64,000 bases of DNA from Streptomyces rapamycinicus NRRL 5491 (lineage in GTDB: Bacteria > Actinomycetota > Actinomycetes > Streptomycetales > Streptomycetaceae): NCBI RefSeq assembly GCF_024298965.1, contig NZ_CP085193.1, positions 10,664,001-10,728,000 of the forward strand, given 5' to 3'. The first letter of the stretch is position 1, and each line of letters starts with the position of its first letter. A program made the position numbers and the translations under genes. Under the pieces are notes generated by a model. The model had not been told where the DNA came from. It saw nothing but the letters and a program-made list of their open reading frames with translations, and made no database searches. Of the stretch, positions 1 to 10,018 are shown piece by piece.

Positions 1-435
<435 letters not shown>

Positions 436-537
436 AGGTGCTCGCGTCCACTGTGTTGGTTCTGAAGCAACGAACCGTCCGACCCCCATACTTCTATGTT
501 TTTGGGTGTGGGTGGGTCCGGTGGTGTGTTTCATAGT

Positions 538-656
538 GTTTCGGTGGTCATTGCGTTAGGGAAACGCCCGGTTACATTCCGAACCCGGAAGCTAAGCCTT
601 TCAGCGCCGATGGTACTGCAGGGGGGACCCTGTGGGAGAGTAGGACGCCGCCGAAC
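538..656 (+). rRNA. 5S ribosomal RNA
   Basis: About 119 nt starting GTTTCGGTGGTCATTGCG and ending in CGCCGCCGAACAAT, the typical Streptomyces 5S, with the conserved CCGAACCCGGAAGCTAAGCC loop-B/C segment in the middle. It lies about 100 nt after the 23S end, as in standard 16S-23S-5S operons. No tRNA is visible in the spacer. Ends are accurate to within one or two bases. Confidence 0.96.
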
Positions 657-664
657 AATTCTTC

Positions 665-706
665 AAAAGACCTCGATGGGAAAATCATTCCCCTCGGGGT
701 CTTTTT
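665..706 (+). terminator. rRNA operon terminator
   Basis: Inverted repeat AAAGACC...GGTCTTTTTT just after 5S with a following T tract: a classical Rho-independent terminator, unusual in this GC-rich genome but common behind rRNA operons. Confidence 0.85.
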
Positions 707-803
707 TATGCCCATGTCCACTACGCCCCGGTGCGGGGCCTGTGCGGGCCTACCGGTAGAGTCATGGAGCATCATCGGCCTGTTTCTCACGGGAGGCTCC
801 CGG

Positions 804-1412
804 GTGGAGGTACAGGAGACACGCGTCCAGACGGACCGTGTGCTCACCATCCCGAACATCCTCAGCGCGGCGCGCCTCGTTGGCGTGCCGCTTTTCCTGT
901 GGCTGATCCTCCGGCCCGAGTTCGGCGGGCCCAACAGCGACGGCTGGGCGCTGCTGGTACTGGCACTGAGTGGTATCAGCGACTATCTCGACGGGAAGCT
1001 GGCCCGCCGCTGGAACCAGATCAGCAGCCTCGGCCGGCTTCTCGACCCGGCGGCCGACCGTCTCTACATACTGTCGACTCTTGTCGGCCTCACCTGGCGC
1101 GAGATCCTGCCCCTCTGGCTCACCGCGGCCCTTCTCGCGCGAGAGCTGGTCCTGCTGGTGATGGTGGGCATCCTCCGACGCCATGGCTATCCGCCGCCCC
1201 AGGTGAACTTCCTCGGCAAGGCGGCCACCTTCAACCTGATGTATGCCTTCCCGTTGCTCCTTCTGAGTGAGGGAAGTGGCTGGCTTCACACGACCGCCGC
1301 TATTTTCGGATGGGCGTTCGCCGGATGGGGTACAACACTCTATTGGTGGGCAGGAGTCCTCTACGTGGTTCAGGTCCGCCGACTCGTCAGGGTGGACACC
1401 GCGGCCGACTGA
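804..1412 (+). CDS. CDP-alcohol phosphatidyltransferase family membrane protein
   Basis: A 202-aa integral membrane enzyme that transfers a phosphatidyl group from CDP-diacylglycerol to an alcohol, in the phospholipid synthesis family of PgsA/PssA. The family signature D-x2-DG-x2-AR-x8-G-x3-D-x3-D is intact: SDYLDGKLARRW, then LGRLLDPAADR. About five or six hydrophobic segments follow. I chose the GTG at 804 because GGGAGG sits 7 nt upstream and the family N-terminus (LTIPNILS) begins soon after; an in-frame ATG at 708 falls in the terminator tail. The acceptor alcohol cannot be told from sequence. It lies 5' of the guanylyltransferase gene, as in related streptomycetes. Confidence 0.9.
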   Translation: MEVQETRVQTDRVLTIPNILSAARLVGVPLFLWLILRPEFGGPNSDGWALLVLALSGISDYLDGKLARRWNQISSLGRLLDPAADRLYILSTLVGLTWREILPLWLTAALLARELVLLVMVGILRRHGYPPPQVNFLGKAATFNLMYAFPLLLLSEGSGWLHTTAAIFGWAFAGWGTTLYWWAGVLYVVQVRRLVRVDTAAD

Positions 1413-1526
1413 GCTCGCCGTAGCGGCGTCCATAGAGGCCGGGGCCCGTAGCGACTTCAGGTGTAAGGGCCATCGGGCGTGCGCGGTCGGCATGACCGTC
1501 GTCTCTTCAAGGAGGACGCTTCCGAT

Positions 1527-4022
1527 ATGAAGGCCGTCGTGATGGCAGGGGGCGAGGGGACTCGTCTGCGCCCGATGACCTCGACCATGCCCAAACCGCT
1601 GCTGCCCGTGGCCAACCGGCCGATCATGGAACATGTGCTGCGGCTGCTCAAGCGGCATGGTCTCAGCGAGACCGTGGTGACAGTCCAGTTCCTCGCCTCC
1701 CTCGTCAAGAACTACTTCGGTGACGGCGAGGAGCTCGACATGGAGCTCACGTACGCGAATGAGGAGAAGCCACTCGGCACCGCCGGAAGTGTCAAGAACG
1801 CGGAGGAAGCACTCAAGGACGACACCTTCCTTGTGATCTCGGGCGATGCCCTGACGGATTTCGACCTCACGGATCTGATCAATTTCCATAAGGAAAAGGG
1901 CGCCCTTGTCACCGTCTGCTTGACCCGCGTTCCCAATCCGCTCGAGTTCGGTATCACCATCGTCGACGAGGGCGGAAAGGTCGAGCGCTTCCTGGAGAAG
2001 CCCACCTGGGGTCAGGTCTTCTCGGATACCGTCAACACCGGCATCTATGTCATGGAGCCGGAGGTCTTCGACTACGTCGATCCCGATGTCCCGGTCGACT
2101 GGTCCGGAGACGTCTTCCCCCAGCTGATGAAGGAAGGCAAGCCCATCTTCGGCTATATCGCCGAGGGCTACTGGGAGGACGTCGGCACCCATGAGAGCTA
2201 TGTGAAGGCCCAGGCGGACGTTCTCGAGGGCAAGGTCGATGTCGAGCTCGACGGATTCGAGATCTCGCCCGGTGTATGGGTCGCCGAAGGGGCGGATGTG
2301 CATCCGGAGGCCGTGCTCCGCGGGCCGCTCTACATTGGCGACTACGCCAAGGTGGAGGCCGGTGCCGAGATCCGTGAGCACACCGTCGTCGGCTCAAATG
2401 TCGTGGTGAAGAGCGGCGCCTTCCTCCACAAGGCGGTGGTGCACGACAACGTGTACGTCGGCCAGCAGAGCAATCTGCGCGGCTGTGTCATCGGCAAGAA
2501 CACCGACATCATGCGCGCCGCCCGGATCGAGGACGGGGCCGTCATCGGCGATGAGTGCCTGATCGGCGAGGAATCGATCGTCCAGGGCAATGTCCGGGTC
2601 TATCCGTTCAAGACAATCGAGGCGGGCGCGTTCGTCAATACCTCGGTGATCTGGGAGTCCCGGGGGCAGGCCCATCTGTTCGGCGCCCGTGGCGTCTCCG
2701 GCATCCTCAATGTGGAGATCACTCCGGAGCTCGCGGTGCGGCTCGCCGGGGCGTACGCCACGACGCTCAAGAAGGGCTCCACGGTCACCACGGCGCGTGA
2801 CCACTCCAGGGGCGCGCGGGCGCTCAAGCGGGCGATGATCTCCGCCCTGCAGACCAGCGCCATCGACGTACGGGATCTGGAGAACGTGCCGCTGCCGGTG
2901 GCCCGGCAGCAGACCGCGCGCGGCAGCGCCGGCGGCTTCATGATCCGGACCTCGCCCGGGGTGCCCGACTCGGTCGACATCATGTTCTTCGACGAGCGGG
3001 GCGCCGATCTGTCCGCGGGCGGTCAGCGGAAGCTGGACCGGGTGTACGCCCGCCAGGAGTACCGCAGGGCGTTCCCGGGCGAGATCGGTGACCTCAGCTT
3101 CCCGTCGAGCGTCTTCGACTCGTACACGGGCTCGCTGCTGCGGGCCGTGGACATCAGCGGCATCGCCGAGTCCGGCCTGAAGGTCGTCGTGGACGCTGCC
3201 AACGGCAGCGCCGGGCTGGTGCTGCCCAGCCTGCTGGGCCGACTCGGGGTGGACGCGCTGACCATCAACCCTGGCCTGGACGAATCGCGTCCGACGGAGA
3301 CCGCCGACGCCCGCCGGTCGGGGCTGGCCCGGCTCGGCGAGATCGTCGCCTCGGCGCGTGCCGCGTTCGGAGTGCGGTTCGACCCGGTCGGTGAGCGGTT
3401 CTCGCTCGTCGACGAGCGCGGCCGGATCGTGGAGGACGACCGGGCGCTGCTGGTGATGCTGGATCTGGTGGCCGCGGAGCGGCGGAGCGGGCGGGTGGCG
3501 CTTCCGGTGACCACGACCCGTATCGCCGAGCAGGTGGCGGCGTACCACGGCACACAGGTGGAGTGGACGACCACCGCGGCGGACGATCTGACCCGGGTCG
3601 CCCGGTCGGAGTCCACCATCTTCGGAGGCGATGGGCGCGGCGGGTTCATCATCCCCGAGTTCAGCAGCGTCTTCGACGGTACGGCGGCCTTCGTCCGGCT
3701 GATCGGGCTGGTGGCGCGCACTCAGCTGACACTGAGTCAGATCGATGCGCGGATTCCGCGGGCGCACGTCCAACGGCGCGATCTGGCCACCCCCTGGGCG
3801 GTCAAGGGCCTGGTCATGCGGCATGTGGTGGAGGCCGCGGGCGACCGTTCCGTGGACACCACCGACGGGGTGCGGGTCGTGGAGACCGACGGACGGTGGG
3901 TCATGGTGCTGCCCGACCCGGCCGAGGCGGTCACCCATCTGTGGGCGGAGGGCCCGGACGACGCGTCCGCGCAGGCCCTGCTGGACGAGTGGTCGAGCGT
4001 CGTGGACAGCGCGGGGCGCTGA
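1527..4022 (+). CDS. Mannose-1-phosphate guanylyltransferase with C-terminal phosphomannomutase-like domain
   Basis: An 831-aa protein. Residues 1 to about 235 are a nucleotidyltransferase with the signature GGEGTRLRP...MPKP, which makes GDP-mannose (or another NDP-sugar) from sugar-1-phosphate. About 250-370 is a left-handed beta-helix of hexapeptide repeats. About 380-831 is an alpha-D-phosphohexomutase-like region. That mutase domain looks degenerate: the phosphoserine loop TASHNP is replaced by RTSPGVP, and the metal loop DGDxDR reads DPVGER. I infer that only the transferase half is catalytic. AAGGAGG at 1509-1515 fixes the ATG start. GDP-mannose feeds glycolipid and protein mannosylation in actinobacteria. 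Confidence 0.9.
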   Translation: MKAVVMAGGEGTRLRPMTSTMPKPLLPVANRPIMEHVLRLLKRHGLSETVVTVQFLASLVKNYFGDGEELDMELTYANEEKPLGTAGSVKNAEEALKDDTFLVISGDALTDFDLTDLINFHKEKGALVTVCLTRVPNPLEFGITIVDEGGKVERFLEKPTWGQVFSDTVNTGIYVMEPEVFDYVDPDVPVDWSGDVFPQLMKEGKPIFGYIAEGYWEDVGTHESYVKAQADVLEGKVDVELDGFEISPGVWVAEGADVHPEAVLRGPLYIGDYAKVEAGAEIREHTVVGSNVVVKSGAFLHKAVVHDNVYVGQQSNLRGCVIGKNTDIMRAARIEDGAVIGDECLIGEESIVQGNVRVYPFKTIEAGAFVNTSVIWESRGQAHLFGARGVSGILNVEITPELAVRLAGAYATTLKKGSTVTTARDHSRGARALKRAMISALQTSAIDVRDLENVPLPVARQQTARGSAGGFMIRTSPGVPDSVDIMFFDERGADLSAGGQRKLDRVYARQEYRRAFPGEIGDLSFPSSVFDSYTGSLLRAVDISGIAESGLKVVVDAANGSAGLVLPSLLGRLGVDALTINPGLDESRPTETADARRSGLARLGEIVASARAAFGVRFDPVGERFSLVDERGRIVEDDRALLVMLDLVAAERRSGRVALPVTTTRIAEQVAAYHGTQVEWTTTAADDLTRVARSESTIFGGDGRGGFIIPEFSSVFDGTAAFVRLIGLVARTQLTLSQIDARIPRAHVQRRDLATPWAVKGLVMRHVVEAAGDRSVDTTDGVRVVETDGRWVMVLPDPAEAVTHLWAEGPDDASAQALLDEWSSVVDSAGR

Positions 4023-4138
4023 TCGCGGGGCCGCGGTAGCACGTCCAAGCGCGTGGGACCGCCGTCCCGAGGTCCCGGATCCGGCACGCCGGAGGGGCCA
4101 TTCGGTGGCGGCGGCCCCCACGTGCGACGATGTGCGGC

Positions 4139-5065
4139 ATGTCGCAGCAGCCCCCCGTTCGGAGCACAGCATCGCCGCGCCCGCGCCCGCGCATCGACGC
4201 GTCCATGTCGCTGCTGACCAATGTGATGGACCACAGCCTTGACGACGGCTACGCGGAGGCCGCCGCGCGGCGCGGGGAGACCGGTCGCTCGGGCCTGCCG
4301 CGCACCGTGCGGGCCAAATTGGGGCTGGCCTTCGGCCTCGTCCTGGTCGCGGTCGTCATCACCATCGGGGCCGCCGAGGCGCGGATATCGGCGCCGACGC
4401 TGGCCAAGGAGCGGGGAGAGCTGATCGACCGGATCGAGACGGGGAACTCGAACGCGGACAAGCTCGCCCGGAACGTGGACAAGCTCCGGGGCGAGGTCGG
4501 GGAGAAGCAGCGGCAGGCACTGGAGAAGGACGGCGGGGCCAAGGCCGATCTGGTGGCGCTGCTCTCGGGGGCCAACGAGGTGACGGGCCCGGGGGTGAAG
4601 CTGGTGGTCGACGACGCCAAGGACGCGGCGAGCAGCGGCGGGGGACCACGGGAGAGCGCCGACTTCTCCGACACCGGCCGGGTGCGCGACCACGACATGC
4701 AGCGTGTCGTCAACGGCCTGTGGGAGTCGGGCGCGGAGGCCGTCTCGATCAACGGGCAGCGGCTGACGGCGCTCTCGGCGATCAGGGCCGCGGGAGACGC
4801 CATACTGGTCGACAACAAGCCGCTGGCGCCGCCGTATACGGTACTCGCGGTGGGGGACGGGCAGCGGCTGAGCACCGCTTTCCAGAACAGTGCGGACGGA
4901 CAGTACCTGCATGTGCTGCAGCAGAACTATGACATCCGTACGAGCATTTCCGCCCAGGACTCGCTCCGGCTTCCGGCCGCGCCGAGCCTGATCGTACGCA
5001 CCGCGGAACCGATAGCCGGTGGCTCCGGCAAGGGTGACGCCGACACAGGGAAGGGCACATCGTGA
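4139..5065 (+). CDS. DUF881 family membrane protein (first copy)
   Basis: A membrane-anchored protein of about 308 aa: a basic N-terminus, one transmembrane helix (LGLAFGLVLVAVVITIGAA), a coiled-coil stretch (about residues 95-145) and a C-terminal DUF881 extracytoplasmic domain. The family is common in Gram-positives next to division genes, and its molecular function is not established. It overlaps the next gene by GTGA, so the two are probably translationally coupled. Two ATGs (4130 and 4139) are possible starts; neither has a strong ribosome-binding site, and I prefer MSQQPP. Confidence 0.85.
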   Translation: MSQQPPVRSTASPRPRPRIDASMSLLTNVMDHSLDDGYAEAAARRGETGRSGLPRTVRAKLGLAFGLVLVAVVITIGAAEARISAPTLAKERGELIDRIETGNSNADKLARNVDKLRGEVGEKQRQALEKDGGAKADLVALLSGANEVTGPGVKLVVDDAKDAASSGGGPRESADFSDTGRVRDHDMQRVVNGLWESGAEAVSINGQRLTALSAIRAAGDAILVDNKPLAPPYTVLAVGDGQRLSTAFQNSADGQYLHVLQQNYDIRTSISAQDSLRLPAAPSLIVRTAEPIAGGSGKGDADTGKGTS

Positions 5066-5394
5066 TCGCCGTATTGGGGCTCATCGTGGGAGTCGTGGTG
5101 GGGCTTGTGGTCCGACCCGTGGTGCCGACGGTGGTCGAGCCCTATCTGCCGATCGCCGTCGTGGCGGCACTCGACGCGGTCTTCGGGGGCTTCCGGGCGA
5201 TGCTGGACGGGATCTTCGACGACAAGGTCTTCGTCGTATCGTTCCTGTCCAATGTGGTGGTGGCCGCACTGATCGTCTTCCTCGGTGACAAGCTGGGCGT
5301 CGGTGCCCAGCTGTCGACGGGAGTCGTCGTCGTGCTCGGTATCCGGATCTTCTCCAACGCGGCCGCGATCCGCCGCCATGTGTTCCGGGCGTGA
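5062..5394 (+). CDS. sbp: Small basic protein (Sbp, DUF1290)
   Basis: A 110-aa membrane protein with three hydrophobic segments separated by short loops, including the conserved block LDAVFGGFRAMLDG. It matches the small-basic-protein family, always found between two DUF881 genes in actinobacteria; its exact role is unknown. The GTG start overlaps the upstream TGA (GTGA) and its own stop overlaps the next gene's GTG, so the three form a tight operon. Confidence 0.88.
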   Translation: MIAVLGLIVGVVVGLVVRPVVPTVVEPYLPIAVVAALDAVFGGFRAMLDGIFDDKVFVVSFLSNVVVAALIVFLGDKLGVGAQLSTGVVVVLGIRIFSNAAAIRRHVFRA

Positions 5395-6842
5395 GGCCGA
5401 TGACGACCGACGACACCCCGGAGAAGCCCGAGAGCACACAATCGGCCGAAAACCGACGGCAGGCCGACACTCCGCGACAGCCGGCCGAAACGCCAGGCCA
5501 GTCCGCCGACACGCCGCGACAGGAGCCGGCCGGCACGCCGCACCAGTCGGCCGACGCGCCGCCTCCGGCCGAGAGGGACGCGAAGGCCGGGCAGCCGCCG
5601 AAGGCCGAGCAGTCGCCGGAAGCCGGACCAGCGGCGAAGGCCGAAACGCCCGAGAAGGCCACTGAGCCGCCCCGGCGGTCGCCCGAGCCGCCCCGGCGGC
5701 CGGAGACGCCCGAGCGGCCCGCGCGCCCCGGGGAGCCTCGCGAGCGGGCCGAGCCGAGGCTGGCCGAGCCGAAGCGGGCCGAGCCCGAGCGGCCGTCGGC
5801 GGCCGGGCCGCCGCGCCCGGGCACTCCGCCGCCCGCCCGGAAGCCCGGGCGCCGTGACGCGCCGGCGGGGCGGCCGGGCAGGCCCGCCGGGCCCCCGCCG
5901 GGCGGCTTCAAGGACCTCGCGCTGAGGACGCCCCTGCCCAAGGCCGTGCTGCCCGAGGCCCTGCCGCCGCAGGCTCAGAGCCGGCCCGTCACGGCGGACA
6001 CGCCCGGGGCGCGTGCCGAGGGCCCCAGGCCCGCCGACGGGTCCCGGAGCGGCCCCGGAGAGCCTGTGGCCCCCGCCCCCGGCCCCGGGGGCTCCGGCGG
6101 CAAGCGGAGGCCGGAGGACGCCCTGACCGGCCGCCAGCGGCTGGTGAAGGGCGTATGGCCGCCGCGCCTCACCCGCGCCCAGCTGATCGTCGCCCTGCTG
6201 CTCTTCGGCCTCGGCCTGGGGCTCGCCATCCAGGTGCGCTCGACCAACGAGAGCAGCGTGCTGCGCGGCGCCCGGCAGGAGGACCTGGTCCGGATCCTCG
6301 ACGAGCTGGACTCCCGCACCCAGCGGCTCCAGGACGAGAAGCGCCGCCTCGAGAATCAGCGCACCGAGCTGGAGAACAGCTCGGACCAGGCCGAGGAGGC
6401 CCGGAAGCAGACGCTCCAGAAGGAGCAGCAGCTGGGCGTGCTCGCGGGTACGGTGGCAGCACAGGGTCCTGGTATCACGATCACCATCGACGACTCCCGG
6501 GGCTCCGTGGAGTCGGACATGCTGCTCGACACGGTCCAGGAGCTGCGCGCGGCGGGCGCCGAGGCGATCCAGATCGACAAGGTGCGCGTGGTCGCCGGCA
6601 CCTACTTCTCGGACAGCGGTGGCGCGATCCGGATCGATGGACGGAAAGTGACGCGACCGTATGTTGTGAAGGTGATCGGCAAGCCGGAGGATCTGGAGCC
6701 GGCCCTGAACATCCCGGGCGGGGTGGTGCAGAGCCTGGAGAAGGAGCAGGCCACAGTGTCCGTGCAGCGGGAGAAGAAGATCGTTGTGGATGCCTTGCGA
6801 TCGGCGAAGCGGCCTGACTACGCTCGGTCGTCATCACGGTGA
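5391..6842 (+). CDS. DUF881 family membrane protein (second copy) with long proline-rich N-terminus
   Basis: A 483-aa protein. Residues 1 to about 250 are low complexity, rich in Pro, Ala, Glu and Arg and probably disordered and cytoplasmic. A single transmembrane helix follows (LIVALLLFGLGLGLAIQV), then a coiled coil (LDSRTQRLQDEKRRLENQ) and a DUF881 domain. The start is either the GTG at 5391, which overlaps the sbp stop, or the ATG at 5400. The topology mirrors the first DUF881 gene apart from the extended cytosolic tail, which may be a docking region for cytosolic partners (inference). Confidence 0.85.
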   Translation: MRPMTTDDTPEKPESTQSAENRRQADTPRQPAETPGQSADTPRQEPAGTPHQSADAPPPAERDAKAGQPPKAEQSPEAGPAAKAETPEKATEPPRRSPEPPRRPETPERPARPGEPRERAEPRLAEPKRAEPERPSAAGPPRPGTPPPARKPGRRDAPAGRPGRPAGPPPGGFKDLALRTPLPKAVLPEALPPQAQSRPVTADTPGARAEGPRPADGSRSGPGEPVAPAPGPGGSGGKRRPEDALTGRQRLVKGVWPPRLTRAQLIVALLLFGLGLGLAIQVRSTNESSVLRGARQEDLVRILDELDSRTQRLQDEKRRLENQRTELENSSDQAEEARKQTLQKEQQLGVLAGTVAAQGPGITITIDDSRGSVESDMLLDTVQELRAAGAEAIQIDKVRVVAGTYFSDSGGAIRIDGRKVTRPYVVKVIGKPEDLEPALNIPGGVVQSLEKEQATVSVQREKKIVVDALRSAKRPDYARSSSR

Positions 6843-7032
6843 GGCGGTTCGAAATGAGGGTCTCTCGGGGAGACCATGTGGACGCGGGGGGTCAACGCAC
6901 CAGAAGATCCGCGCGTGATGGAAACTGTCTGGTGGTCACGGACGTTGTGAGGATGTCCGGACCGTCTGGTGTGTGCATCGAGGGTTTGTCCTGCCCCACG
7001 GGCGGGTCTGTTTCAGTCAAGGGGAATCGCCC

Positions 7033-7800
7033 GTGAAGTTGTTCGGGAAGTTGTTCGGTAAGAGTGCCCGCCAGGATGGCGGCAGCAGCACCGCCCGCCA
7101 CCGCGCCTCGCGTGCCGCGGAGGAGAGCGGAGGGGGGACCGAGGAGCGCCCGCTCTTCCGTGACCAGGTCGGCGGGCAGGGCGCGTCTGTTGACCCCTCC
7201 GCGGCCGGGCCCATAGGTTTCGAGGACCCATCGGCCTCTCGGAGTGGTGGAGGGTTCGGCTTGCCGGTCTGTCAGCGGTGTGGCCACCGGAACGCGGAGG
7301 CCAGCCGGTTCTGCTCCAATTGCGGCGCCCCGCTGCGGGGCGGCGCGCCCTCCGAGCGTGCCTCGGAGACCACCTCCACCATTTCGATCTCGGGTCTCGA
7401 GGCGTACGACTCCGAGGTGACCGGGCAGACGCCGCTGCCGTCGCTCAGCCCGGAGGCCCAGGCCGCCGTCGAGGCGCTGCCCCTGGGGTCGGCGCTGCTG
7501 GTGGTCCGCCGCGGGCCGAATTCCGGCAGCCGCTTCCTGCTGGACAGTGATGTCACCACGGCGGGCCGTCACCCGCAGAGCGACATCTTCCTGGACGATG
7601 TGACGGTCTCCCGCCGCCATGTGGAGTTCCGACGCGGCCAGGACGGCAGCTTCACCGTCTCGGACGTCGGCAGCCTCAACGGGACGTATGTCAACCGGGA
7701 GCAGATCGACGCGCCGGTGGTCCTGGCCAGTGGGGACGAGGTGCAGATCGGTAAGTACCGGCTGGTCTTCTACCCGAGCCAGCGGGGCGTCGGCATCTGA
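7033..7800 (+). CDS. garA: FHA-domain protein with zinc ribbon, GarA/OdhI-like
   Basis: A 255-aa phosphothreonine-binding regulator. Order: basic N-terminus, a zinc-ribbon-like CQRCGHRNAEASRFCSNCG (residues about 82-100), an ETTSTISI motif resembling the kinase-phosphorylated ETT site of GarA, and a C-terminal FHA domain with GRHPQSDIFL, VSRRHVEF and LNGTYVN. In mycobacteria and corynebacteria this family switches 2-oxoglutarate/glutamate metabolism under Ser/Thr kinase control; the same role here is inference. AAGGGGA before the GTG at 7033 supports the start. The following ftsR, DUF151 and merR genes are the usual actinobacterial neighbours. Confidence 0.88.
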   Translation: MKLFGKLFGKSARQDGGSSTARHRASRAAEESGGGTEERPLFRDQVGGQGASVDPSAAGPIGFEDPSASRSGGGFGLPVCQRCGHRNAEASRFCSNCGAPLRGGAPSERASETTSTISISGLEAYDSEVTGQTPLPSLSPEAQAAVEALPLGSALLVVRRGPNSGSRFLLDSDVTTAGRHPQSDIFLDDVTVSRRHVEFRRGQDGSFTVSDVGSLNGTYVNREQIDAPVVLASGDEVQIGKYRLVFYPSQRGVGI

Positions 7801-7817
7801 CCCGTCAGGGGAGGTCC

Positions 7818-8573
7818 ATGCTTCAGACACCGTCGGGCGGTGCCGATACCGGCACCGCCCCCACGGGCGGCCGGTCGATGAGCATCGGCACCGTGCTGAA
7901 TCTGTTGCGGGACGAGTTCCCCGAGGTCACCATCTCCAAGATCCGTTTCTTGGAGTCGGAGGGGCTGGTGGAGCCGCGGCGGACGCCGTCCGGCTACCGC
8001 AAATTCAGCCAGCAGGATGTGGAACGGCTCGGCCATATCCTCCGGATGCAGCGTGACCACTACCTGCCGCTCAAGGTCATCCGGGAGCATCTGGACGCCC
8101 TGGAGCGGGGCGAACCCTTGCAGCTTCCTGCCGTTCCGCAGGGAGCGCAGCAGCCCGGGCCGCTCGACGGCGGCCCCGGCACGGTCTCGGACGGCCCCAC
8201 GGCCGCCCGGGTCGGCCGTGCCGAGCTGCTGGCAACGGCCGAGGTCAGCGAGGCGGAGCTGGCCGAATGGGAGTCGTACGGGCTGCTCGCGCCGACCGCG
8301 GACGGCGGCGGGTACGACATCGAGGCGGTGACCGTCGCCCGGCTCATCGCCGAACTCGGTCGTTTCGGCCTGGAACCACGTCATCTGCGAATCATGAAAG
8401 CCTCCGCCGAGCGCGAGGCCGGAATGGTCGAGCAGGTGGTCGCCCCGCTGCGGTTGCATAGAAATCCGCAGACCAGAGCGCATGCGGAGGCCAGTGTGCG
8501 GGAGCTCGCCACGCTCTCCGTACGGCTGCACGCGGCCCTGGTGCGGTCGGCTCTGAGGGTCCACGGGCAGTGA
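7818..8573 (+). CDS. ftsR: MerR-family regulator, FtsR-like
   Basis: A 251-aa MerR-type DNA-binding protein. The winged-helix part (residues about 21-85) contains ISKIRFLESEGLVEPRRTPSG YRKFS-type family residues, followed by an effector/dimerisation region with a second HTH-like helix (SEAELAEWESYGLLAP). Its place between the GarA-like gene and the DUF151 nuclease matches FtsR, which activates ftsZ in corynebacteria; in this strain that role is inferred from synteny. GGGGAGG at 7808-7814 sets the ATG start, 17 nt after the garA stop, so the two are probably one transcript. Confidence 0.85.
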   Translation: MLQTPSGGADTGTAPTGGRSMSIGTVLNLLRDEFPEVTISKIRFLESEGLVEPRRTPSGYRKFSQQDVERLGHILRMQRDHYLPLKVIREHLDALERGEPLQLPAVPQGAQQPGPLDGGPGTVSDGPTAARVGRAELLATAEVSEAELAEWESYGLLAPTADGGGYDIEAVTVARLIAELGRFGLEPRHLRIMKASAEREAGMVEQVVAPLRLHRNPQTRAHAEASVRELATLSVRLHAALVRSALRVHGQ

Positions 8574-8625
8574 CCGGCCGGGCCCCGACTATCCAAACCG
8601 GCCGGGCACGTCCTAGGGTTGCTGT

Positions 8626-9099
8626 GTGAACGAGCTCGACGTCGTGGGTGTCCGGGTGGAAATGCCCTCCAACCAACCGATCGTGCTCCTGCGTGAAGTG
8701 GGAGGCGACCGCTACCTCCCCATCTGGATCGGACCAGGTGAGGCGACCGCGATCGCCTTCGCTCAGCAGGGCATGGCTCCGGCGCGCCCGCTGACCCATG
8801 ATCTTTTCAAGGACGTACTCGAAGCGGTCGGCCAGCAGCTCACGGAGGTCCGGATCACGGATCTGCGCGAGGGGGTCTTCTACGCGGAGCTGGTCTTCGC
8901 CAGCGGTGTGGAGGTCAGCGCCCGGCCGTCCGACGCCATAGCGCTCGCGCTGCGCACCGGAACGCCGATCTACGGCAGCGACGGCGTGCTGGACGACGCC
9001 GGTATCGCGATCCCGGACGAGCAGGAGGACGAGGTGGAGAAGTTCCGCGAGTTCCTCGACCAGATCTCGCCCGAGGACTTCGGAACCAGCAGCCAGTGA
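8626..9099 (+). CDS. Bifunctional nuclease family protein (DUF151)
   Basis: A 157-aa protein of the DUF151 'bifunctional nuclease' fold, with the conserved LPIWIGPGEA, RPLTHDL and RPSDAIALALR blocks and an acidic C-terminal tail. Some plant homologues have DNase/RNase activity; bacterial function is unsettled. There is no Shine-Dalgarno. A TAGGGT -10-like hexamer lies 12 nt before the GTG, so the mRNA may be leaderless (inference). Confidence 0.88.
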   Translation: MNELDVVGVRVEMPSNQPIVLLREVGGDRYLPIWIGPGEATAIAFAQQGMAPARPLTHDLFKDVLEAVGQQLTEVRITDLREGVFYAELVFASGVEVSARPSDAIALALRTGTPIYGSDGVLDDAGIAIPDEQEDEVEKFREFLDQISPEDFGTSSQ

Positions 9100-9266
9100 A
9101 CCGTATGCCGGTCCTCGCCCGCGCATTCGAGTAGCCTTTCCCGGACGAGGGGCACGGGAAACCACCCTTAGGGTGATTATCACTCGGCGTGCCGAGTGTG
9201 GCGATCGTTGACGCACCCCGGGTGACTGCCTACCTTCAAGATGGCAGGTCGAGGACGGAGGTCGGC

Positions 9267-9893
9267 GTGAGAAGCACCGGCGACGGCACGGCGGCCGGAG
9301 GTCCGTATGCGCTCCAGGGGGGCGCGTCGGCCGATCCGGCATTGAAGGCTCGGGTCGCGGCACAGGCCGCACCGCCGCGCGAGCCCGCCGCGGGGGGGAC
9401 GGAGCGGATCGGATACCGCGGGCCCACCGCGTGTGCGGCCGCGGGCATCACCTACCGGCAGCTGGACTACTGGGCCCGCACCGGGCTGGTGGAGCCGAGC
9501 GTCCGGCCGGCCTACGGCTCGGGCAGTCAGCGGCTCTACAGCTTCCGGGACGTGGTCGTCCTCAAGATCGTGAAGCGGCTGCTGGATACCGGTGTGTCGC
9601 TCCAGAACATCCGGGCGGCGGTGGTGCACCTCCGTGCCCGGGAGCTCGACGACCTGGCCCAGATGACGCTCATGAGCGACGGCGCGACCGTCTACGAGTG
9701 CACCTCGCCCGATGAGGTCGTGGACCTCCTCCAGGGCGGCCAGGGCGTCTTCGGGATCGCCGTGGGCGTCGTCTGGCGGGATGTGGAGAGCGCGCTGTCC
9801 CAGCTGCACGGCGAGCGGGTGGACACCGGCGAGACGCTGGTCCGGCACAACCCGGCCGACGAGCTCGCGGCGCGCCGCAACCGGGCGGGTTAG
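9267..9893 (+). CDS. MerR-family transcriptional regulator
   Basis: A 208-aa regulator with an N-terminal low-complexity leader of about 50 residues, a MerR winged helix (YRGPTACAAAGITYRQLDYW, then LVEPSVRPAYGSGSQRLYSF) and a C-terminal region of about 90 residues that is conserved in actinobacteria but has no obvious metal-binding Cys. The GTG at 9267 is preceded by GGACGGAGG. It closes the FHA-FtsR-DUF151-MerR block. Ligand and targets are unknown. Confidence 0.85.
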   Translation: MRSTGDGTAAGGPYALQGGASADPALKARVAAQAAPPREPAAGGTERIGYRGPTACAAAGITYRQLDYWARTGLVEPSVRPAYGSGSQRLYSFRDVVVLKIVKRLLDTGVSLQNIRAAVVHLRARELDDLAQMTLMSDGATVYECTSPDEVVDLLQGGQGVFGIAVGVVWRDVESALSQLHGERVDTGETLVRHNPADELAARRNRAG

Positions 9894-10018
9894 CGCCGGC
9901 CCTTCCGCTGGGCGCCCGGGTGATGAACCGAGTGGCGCCCCGGGCCCGCCTCCGGCCGTTGTGCCGCCCCATTGTCAGTGGTGTGCGGCTGTCAGTGGTG
10001 TGCGGCAGCATCGGAGGT

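Noticed and set aside
436..537. tRNA or other RNA between 23S and 5S rRNA
   Set aside because: No cloverleaf or T-loop consensus is visible, and the length of about 100 nt is normal for a Streptomyces 23S-5S spacer.
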